Of a stretch of 10,773 nt of DNA, positions 7,456 to 10,773 are shown piece by piece. How positions within the stretch are numbered: the stretch's first letter is position 1; each line of letters starts with the position of its first letter. Under the pieces are notes generated by a model. That model did not search any database. It saw only the letters and a program-made list of their open reading frames with translations, and had not been told where the DNA came from. Source of the stretch: JAVBME01 sp031552765 (GTDB lineage Bacteria > Bacillota > Negativicutes > Acidaminococcales > JAISLQ01); assembly GCA_031552765.1 (NCBI GenBank), contig JAVBME010000004.1, forward strand, positions 1-10,773, given 5' to 3'. The position numbers and the translations under genes were made by a program.

Positions 7456-7482
7456 ATAAAACTCTCCCCGGTAAAATATTAA

Positions 7483-7500
7483 GGGTAGCCGCAGCTACCC
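7483..7500 (-). terminator. Hairpin after the acyl-CoA dehydrogenase (weak terminator or attenuator)
   Basis: GGGTAGC (7483-7489), loop of four, GCTACCC (7494-7500): a perfect 7-base-pair stem nine bases past the dehydrogenase stop. On the minus strand it is followed by TTAATATTTTA, a T-rich but interrupted tail. This suggests partial termination before the deaminase gene, with readthrough still possible. Confidence 0.55.
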
Positions 7501-7509
7501 TCATATCCA

Positions 7510-8643
7510 TCAGTACAGCAGTTTATTGGCTATTACCAGCCTTTGTATCTGATTAGTTCCTTCATATATCTGCATGATCTTGGCGTCGCGCATATATTTT
7601 TCTGTTGGGTACTCTTTGGAGTAGCCGTAGCCGCCCAATACCTGAAGGGCGTCGGTGGTCACTTCCATAGCGGTGTCGGCGGCATAGCATTTGGCCATAG
7701 CCGCTTCCTTGCTAAATTCCATACCGTTGTCGCGCATCCAGCAGGCTTTATAGACCAATAGGCGCGCCGCCTCTACTTTCATCGCCATATCGGCGATCAT
7801 CGCCTGCACCAGTTGGAAAGAAGCTATCGGCTGGCCAAACTGGCGGCGTTCGCGTGAATATTTGATCGCCGCGTCGAGCGCTGCCTGCGCCAGACCTACA
7901 GATACCGCGCCGACAAACGGGCGGGCGGCGTCTAGCGTATTCATAGCTATCCTGAAACCCTCTCCCTCACGGCCCAGGCGGCTGCTTTCCGGCAGCTTCA
8001 CATTGTCGAGTATCAGCTCGCAGGTAGCAGAGGCGCGGATGCCCATCTTGTCTTCTTTTTTGCCAAAGGAAAAGCCCGGCGTGTCTTTGGGCACGACAAA
8101 AGCGGTCAGGCCACGGATGCCGGCAGACCTTCTCGTATTGGCAAAAACCGTGTACACCTCGGCGATACCGCCGTTAGTAATAAAGGTTTTAGTGCCGTTG
8201 AGCGTATAGTAACCGTCTGCTTTTACCGCCGTAGTCGCCACAGAACCGGCGTCAGAGCCTGCATTAGGCTCGGTCAAAGCAAAAGCGGCCAGCTTGCCGC
8301 TGTTTAATATGTCAAAATGGATTTTTTTCTGTTCTTCACTGCCGCGGAGGATGACCGGATAGGTCGCCAGCGAATTTGCCGCCACGGAAGTCGCCACGCC
8401 CGCGCAGCCTTTACCCAGCTCTTCATAGATAAGGGCGATAGTCACACTGTCAAGGCCCGGCCCGTCATACTCTTCCGGTACTATAAGATTTAAAAGGCCC
8501 ACGTCGCCCATCTTGTTGAGCAGCCCGTCGCGCATCTTCCCCTCTTTGTCCATCTCAGGAGCATAAGGCTTTATCTCTTTTTCTACGAATTCGCGCACCA
8601 TATCGCGAAACTCGAGCTGTTCAGGCGAAAAACCTAAATCCAT
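7510..8643 (-). CDS. Short-chain acyl-CoA dehydrogenase (butyryl-CoA dehydrogenase-like)
   Basis: A 377-residue flavoenzyme that oxidises a short-chain acyl-CoA to the 2-enoyl-CoA, or works in reverse in fermentation, using FAD and an electron-transferring flavoprotein. Seen features: the FAD/substrate motif FALTEPNAGSDAGS (121-134), NGTKTFITNGG (149-159), RRQFGQPIASFQ (266-277), VLGGYGYSKEYP (335-346) and the catalytic glutamate E361 in YEGTNQIQ. Length and motifs match the butyryl/short-chain group; exact chain preference is not readable. No etfA/etfB genes are next to it. The ribosome site GGGGG lies seven bases before the ATG at 8643. It has its own sigma-A type promoter in the 80-base gap to the upstream thioesterase gene, and could also receive readthrough from it. 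Confidence 0.95.
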   Translation of the reverse strand: MDLGFSPEQLEFRDMVREFVEKEIKPYAPEMDKEGKMRDGLLNKMGDVGLLNLIVPEEYDGPGLDSVTIALIYEELGKGCAGVATSVAANSLATYPVILRGSEEQKKIHFDILNSGKLAAFALTEPNAGSDAGSVATTAVKADGYYTLNGTKTFITNGGIAEVYTVFANTRRSAGIRGLTAFVVPKDTPGFSFGKKEDKMGIRASATCELILDNVKLPESSRLGREGEGFRIAMNTLDAARPFVGAVSVGLAQAALDAAIKYSRERRQFGQPIASFQLVQAMIADMAMKVEAARLLVYKACWMRDNGMEFSKEAAMAKCYAADTAMEVTTDALQVLGGYGYSKEYPTEKYMRDAKIMQIYEGTNQIQRLVIANKLLY

Positions 8644-8690
8644 ATTTATCCCCCTTCGTATTTGTCGCGTTTTAATATGATACCTTTTTT

Positions 8691-8719
8691 ATTATACACA
8701 AATATTACCATTTTGTTAA
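8691..8719 (-). promoter_or_regulatory. Sigma-A type promoter of the acyl-CoA dehydrogenase gene
   Basis: On the minus strand TTAACA (8714-8719), 17 bases, TATAAT (8691-8696). The -10 is exact and the -35 has one mismatch. A start near 8684 gives a leader of about 40 bases. It lies just past the stop of the thioesterase gene (8724). Confidence 0.75.
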
Positions 8720-8723
8720 TAGC

Positions 8724-9173
8724 CTAATCCTGGGGTATTTCATCAAATTTGCCTATGACATAATAAGTAGAACGCGTCATACTTATCACCTTGCCCTCCG
8801 CATCAAACACCTTGGCCTCCATCACTATCGTCTGGCGCCCGTTATGCAGCACCCTCGCTTCAGCCGTCACCTTCGAAGGCGCGTCCACATTGCCGATAAA
8901 GTTCATCGTCATGTCGAGCGTCACCACGCGTTTGCCCAGCGAGGCGCAAGCTACGCCCATGCAGGAATCCGCTATTGTCATGATCGCCCCGCCGTGCAGG
9001 TTGGCATAAAGGTTGGTATGCTTGTCAAGCGTCACCACCATGCTCTGCACCGCGTGCCCCTTATAAGCCTTTTCTATCTGTATGCCCAAAAGATTGTAAA
9101 ACTGGTTGCGCTCGGCATATTGCTCACGCAAAAAATCCAGCACAAATTTTTCCTCAGCACTCATCTTTTCCAT
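8724..9173 (-). CDS. PaaI-type hotdog-fold thioesterase
   Basis: A 149-residue hotdog-fold protein of the PaaI/YbgC-like acyl-CoA thioesterase group, which hydrolyses acyl- or aryl-CoA to free acid and CoA, usually as a small oligomer in the cytosol. The defining loop and helix NLHGGAIMTIADS (58-70) contain the family's H60-G-G and the acidic D69. A core strand TLDMTMNFIGNV (85-96) and a C-terminal strand ending in RSTYYVIGKF complete the fold. The longest frame begins at a GTG at 9215, but the ATG at 9173 has GAGGG seven bases upstream and the longer version has no ribosome site, so 9173 is chosen. It starts 46 bases after the 3D-domain gene and probably shares its transcript. With the dehydrogenase downstream it hints at acyl-CoA pool control. 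Confidence 0.88.
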   Translation of the reverse strand: MEKMSAEEKFVLDFLREQYAERNQFYNLLGIQIEKAYKGHAVQSMVVTLDKHTNLYANLHGGAIMTIADSCMGVACASLGKRVVTLDMTMNFIGNVDAPSKVTAEARVLHNGRQTIVMEAKVFDAEGKVISMTRSTYYVIGKFDEIPQD

Positions 9174-9219
9174 AATAACGCCCTCTCTAACTGCCAAAAG
9201 CGGCTGCCAGGCCACTCTC

Positions 9220-9807
9220 TTACTCTAGTATATACACCGTCACCATGCGCCGGCCAAACTTAAACGCCTCGGCGCGCGACTCATAAGCCAAATCGATCTT
9301 ATTTCCTTTGATAGCGCCGCCCGTATCGTCAGCCAGAGCATAACCATAACCAACTACATAAAGCCGCGTCCCCAAAGGTATCACCCGCGGATCTACCGCC
9401 ACCAAACCTTTCCTCAGTCGGCTGCCGCGCGCGGTATATAGGCCGCAGCCGGGGTCTTCTGTCGTATAGGCTGTAGCCTCCATCTGCATCACACGCGAAT
9501 ATCGGCTGGGCAGGTCGCCGCCTGCACGCTTGCTGTAAGTCTTGAGCAGCTTGAAAATATCCTTTGTCACAATCCCGTCTTCCGGCACAGCCAGCTTCTT
9601 TTGAAAAACCTTCACCGCGTTTTCCGTACCTTCGCCGAACAAACCGTCGATAGCGCCAAGATAATAGCCGCACTGCGACAGCATGATCTGTACCTCATCT
9701 ACCGGCGAACCCTTCATACCGCGTTTAGCCACCAGGTCAAACGGGCCGGCCGCCGCCACAGAACAAAAGCAAAAACAAAACACCGCCGCTAAGATAATAC
9801 GCCGCAA
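9220..9807 (-). CDS. Secreted peptidoglycan-binding 3D-domain protein
   Basis: A 195-residue exported cell-wall protein. It begins with a signal peptide (LRRIILAAVFCFCFCSVAAA, residues 1-20), probably cleaved near AAA|GPF. A peptidoglycan-binding domain follows (about 29-89: VDEVQIMLSQCGYYLGAIDG, GEGTENAVKVFQ). The C-terminal 3D domain (about 108-195) carries the three conserved aspartates, at D139 (AVDPRVIPLGT), D160/D161 (ADDTGG) and D172 (KIDLAY). 3D domains resemble the MltA catalytic barrel, so it is likely a peptidoglycan-cleaving enzyme. The frame is open to a TTG at 9864, but that lies at the predicted transcription start; the TTG at 9805-9807 is preceded by AAAGGGG at eight bases and gives a clean signal peptide, so I choose it. 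First gene of a probable transcript with the thioesterase. Confidence 0.88.
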   Translation of the reverse strand: MRRIILAAVFCFCFCSVAAAGPFDLVAKRGMKGSPVDEVQIMLSQCGYYLGAIDGLFGEGTENAVKVFQKKLAVPEDGIVTKDIFKLLKTYSKRAGGDLPSRYSRVMQMEATAYTTEDPGCGLYTARGSRLRKGLVAVDPRVIPLGTRLYVVGYGYALADDTGGAIKGNKIDLAYESRAEAFKFGRRMVTVYILE

Positions 9808-9866
9808 ATCATCAGCCCCTTTATCTTGATCTACCAACTTTTCCGCATAATAAATTCTTTTCAATT

Positions 9867-9895
9867 AGTATAAATTATACGCCGCCTGTTGTCAA
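9867..9895 (-). promoter_or_regulatory. Sigma-A promoter of the 3D-domain gene
   Basis: On the minus strand an exact TTGACA (9890-9895), 17 bases, then TATACT (9867-9872). A start near 9860 leaves a leader of about 52 bases before the TTG start at 9807. This also rules out the more upstream TTG at 9864 as start. Confidence 0.82.
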
Positions 9896-9911
9896 AGGCT
9901 TACTAGGCGGC
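9881..9911. repeat. Inverted repeat enclosing the -35 box
   Basis: GCCGCCT (9881-9887) and AGGCGGC (9905-9911) form a perfect 7-base inverted repeat around a 17-base centre that includes the TTGACA box of the 3D gene promoter. Its position would let a dimeric protein cover the -35 element. It might equally be chance in a GC-rich patch. Confidence 0.35.
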
Positions 9912-9942
9912 AGGTCAGCAAAGGCAAGCTGGCAGGCAGTGG

Positions 9943-9969
9943 ATGCATGTTTTTTTCATGCATTTTTTT
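9943..9969 (+). terminator. Terminator-like hairpin without an upstream gene
   Basis: ATGCATG (9943-9949), a run of seven T, CATGCAT (9957-9963), then six T. This has terminator shape on the plus strand, but no plus-strand gene precedes it. It could block stray plus-strand transcription towards the sigma-54 gene, or be a structural or binding site. Confidence 0.4.
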
Positions 9970-9992
9970 GTTTCGTATTATTTAAATAGTGT

Positions 9993-10168
9993 TTTTATTT
10001 TTAAACTAAAGTAATCAGGGGTTTTTTCCCTTTTATCTAGAAAAAAATCTTTTTTCAACAATATTCCGTTCATTTTTGAACTACTGTTTATTTTTGAACA
10101 CAGGAGAAAATATTCCCTTACATCGCGCATTTTTACTTGTATACATTCTTTATAGTTCATTTTCGAAC
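9993..10168. promoter_or_regulatory. Array of palindromic activator-binding sites (UAS)
   Basis: Three copies of a 14-base palindrome GTTYA-TTTT-YGAAC lie at 10068-10081, 10086-10099 and 10155-10168. The first is a perfect inverted repeat; the other two each have one changed arm base. The first two are 18 bases apart (start to start) and the third is 69 bases on. A degenerate fourth (TTTTATTTTTAAAC) may occur at 9993-10006. They lie about 63-163 bases upstream of the sigma-54 promoter at 10231, the classic location for enhancer-binding activator sites. The rest of the 9896-10283 gap is AT-rich and I see no gene in it. The motif does not occur before the other sigma-54 promoter at 2555, so a different activator probably acts here. 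Confidence 0.68.
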
Positions 10169-10230
10169 ACTACCATTTTATTATTTGTTTGCTAACCCTC
10201 TTAATCAAAGGCTTCTTGCATACAAAAAGT

Positions 10231-10246
10231 TGGCACGCAACTTGCT
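10231..10246 (+). promoter_or_regulatory. Sigma-54 (-24/-12) promoter of the 37-residue peptide gene
   Basis: TGGCAC (10231-10236), five bases, TTGCT (10242-10246): the invariant GG (10232-10233) and GC (10244-10245) are exactly ten bases apart. It matches the operon promoter at 2555-2570 in both conserved blocks. Transcription should start near 10257, giving a 27-base leader. Confidence 0.9.
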
Positions 10247-10283
10247 TATATATTTATCAAGAAAAGCTCAGGAGGTGAAAAAC

Positions 10284-10397
10284 ATGTACGAAAATCTTGC
10301 CCTGGTAATAAAAGCTATATGCTTCGTAGGCATATTCGCGGTCATCTCCGCCGTTGCCAACTTCGGCGCCATCTCCACCAACGCTAACAGTAAATAA
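10284..10397 (+). CDS. 37-residue single-span membrane peptide under sigma-54 control
   Basis: A very short but well-supported gene: a near-ideal ribosome site GGAGGTG (10271-10277) six bases before the ATG, a sigma-54 promoter just upstream and a terminator downstream. The peptide starts MYENLALVIKAICFVGIF, has one hydrophobic span (about residues 5-28, containing one Lys and one Cys) and ends in a polar, Asn/Ser-rich tail (STNANSK). I do not recognise the family. It could be a small subunit or regulator of a membrane transporter or enzyme encoded elsewhere, a membrane-stress or toxin-like peptide, or an orphan relic of an operon cut by the IS to its right. An intact terminator about 85 bases past its stop argues for a genuine single-gene unit. 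Its sequence has no obvious similarity to the 34-residue protein at 4816 beyond size and topology. Confidence 0.75.
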   Translation: MYENLALVIKAICFVGIFAVISAVANFGAISTNANSK

Positions 10398-10416
10398 TTT
10401 AGGAGTTGGACGTGGG

Positions 10417-10435
10417 ATAATAGCATAGATATTAT
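10417..10435 (+). other. Small hairpin in the 3' untranslated region of the peptide transcript
   Basis: ATAATA (10417-10422), a 7-base loop and TATTAT (10430-10435) could form a weak AT-only stem about 20 bases after the peptide stop. No further gene is convincing between the stop and the terminator. The untranslated tail of about 85 bases is long for such a short message, so this part might have an RNA role; the evidence is slight. Confidence 0.2.
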
Positions 10436-10480
10436 TTTATGTCCATCTTGTGAATGGCTGTTCGTGCAAATGGGAAAATG

Positions 10481-10511
10481 AAGGCCCTGGCTTAAACGCC
10501 GGGGCTTTTTA
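10481..10511 (+). terminator. Intrinsic terminator of the peptide gene
   Basis: GCCCTGGC (10484-10491), loop of six, GCCGGGGC (10498-10505), with one T-G wobble and flanking A-T pairs, followed by TTTTTATTTATTTT. A strong terminator that closes a transcript of about 255 bases from the sigma-54 start. Confidence 0.9.
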
Positions 10512-10643
10512 TTTATTTTGGAAAACTTTCATTTATATATATGATAAACGGTCACCTCGCCTAAGGCAATTTTTTTGTGTGAAAACCGGCAAAAATACTG
10601 CACGGCGCACAACTATTTACGGGCTATCAGGGCTAGAATGTGT
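10512..10643. other. Intergenic stretch holding the boundary of the right insertion sequence
   Basis: No gene is seen. The outer end of the IS5-type element should fall within this stretch, since these elements end shortly after the transposase stop, but no terminal repeat could be recognised without the other end. A short GCC-TAA-GGC palindrome before a T run (about 10559-10574) is too small to call. Confidence 0.4.
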
Positions 10644-10773
10644 TCACACTAAAACGGCATCTATAGCTATAGCAAATAAAATAAAGCCTGTGAACAAAAT
10701 GTCAAGTTTGTCATAGCGTGTAAATATCTTGCGAAATCGTTTCAAACGCAAGAAATATCGCTCAATTTCATTC
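10644..10773 (-). CDS. C-terminal end of an IS5-family transposase (partial)
   Basis: The final 42 residues of a minus-strand gene entering from beyond the right edge, with the TGA at 10644-10646. The residues NEIERYFLRLKRFRKIFTRYDKL followed by a hydrophobic end match the conserved C-terminal region of IS5-type (IS427/IS1031-like) transposases, where the E of 'IER' is the catalytic glutamate of the DDE triad and 'RYDKL' is a family hallmark. Only the end is visible, so integrity is unknown. It converges on the peptide gene and its terminator. Confidence 0.82.
   Translation of the reverse strand, partial: NEIERYFLRLKRFRKIFTRYDKLDILFTGFILFAIAIDAVLV

Noticed and set aside
9882..9895. TATAAT lying 10 bases after TTGACA upstream of the 3D gene as a second promoter
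   Set aside because: The spacing of 10 is too short for sigma-A; the TATACT at 17 bases is the proper partner.
10450..10716. 88-codon plus-strand frame downstream of the peptide gene
   Set aside because: It runs straight through the strong terminator at 10481-10511 and overlaps the convergent IS5 transposase; no family character and no good ribosome site.
1..10773. CRISPR array, tRNA or rRNA genes
   Set aside because: No regularly spaced direct repeats, and no cloverleaf or ribosomal RNA-like stretch was seen on either strand.

Overview
The window reads as a bacterial chromosome fragment of roughly 50% GC. Purine-rich ribosome sites (often GGGGGG), two textbook sigma-54 promoters and the protein types suggest an anaerobic Firmicute. 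The class Negativicutes would fit, but this is an inference from style and gene content. Both edges carry the 3' ends of two unrelated transposase genes (left about 1-89, right 10644-10773), so the block looks flanked by insertion sequences.

Left half (293-6590): a sigma-54 enhancer-binding activator is encoded on the minus strand and transcribed away from a four-gene plus-strand operon. The operon encodes a metal-dependent amidohydrolase (2689), a thiolase (3581), a 34-residue single-span membrane protein (4816) and a sodium:solute symporter (4960). It starts from a consensus -24/-12 promoter at 2555-2570 and ends at a strong bidirectional terminator at 6560-6588. The simplest reading is a substrate-induced uptake and breakdown module: the activator senses a carboxylate-type compound or its state, the symporter imports it, and the hydrolase and thiolase process it towards acetyl-CoA. 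The substrate cannot be read from the sequence.

Middle and right (6628-9895, all minus strand): in transcription order, a secreted cell-wall protein with peptidoglycan-binding and 3D domains, a PaaI-type hotdog thioesterase, a short-chain acyl-CoA dehydrogenase, and a fusion of an XRE helix-turn-helix to a dCMP deaminase. Sigma-A type promoters are visible before the 3D gene (TTGACA-N17-TATACT) and before the dehydrogenase (TTAACA-N17-TATAAT). A hairpin lies between dehydrogenase and deaminase.

Far right (9896-10643): a long non-coding stretch holds three copies of a GTTYA-N4-YGAAC palindrome, then a second consensus sigma-54 promoter (10231-10246). This drives a single 37-residue membrane peptide (10284-10397) followed by its own terminator (10481-10511). 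A sigma-54-controlled, apparently monocistronic micro-gene with an activator-site array is the most unusual thing in the window. The atypical activator, the small protein beside the symporter and the XRE-deaminase fusion come next.
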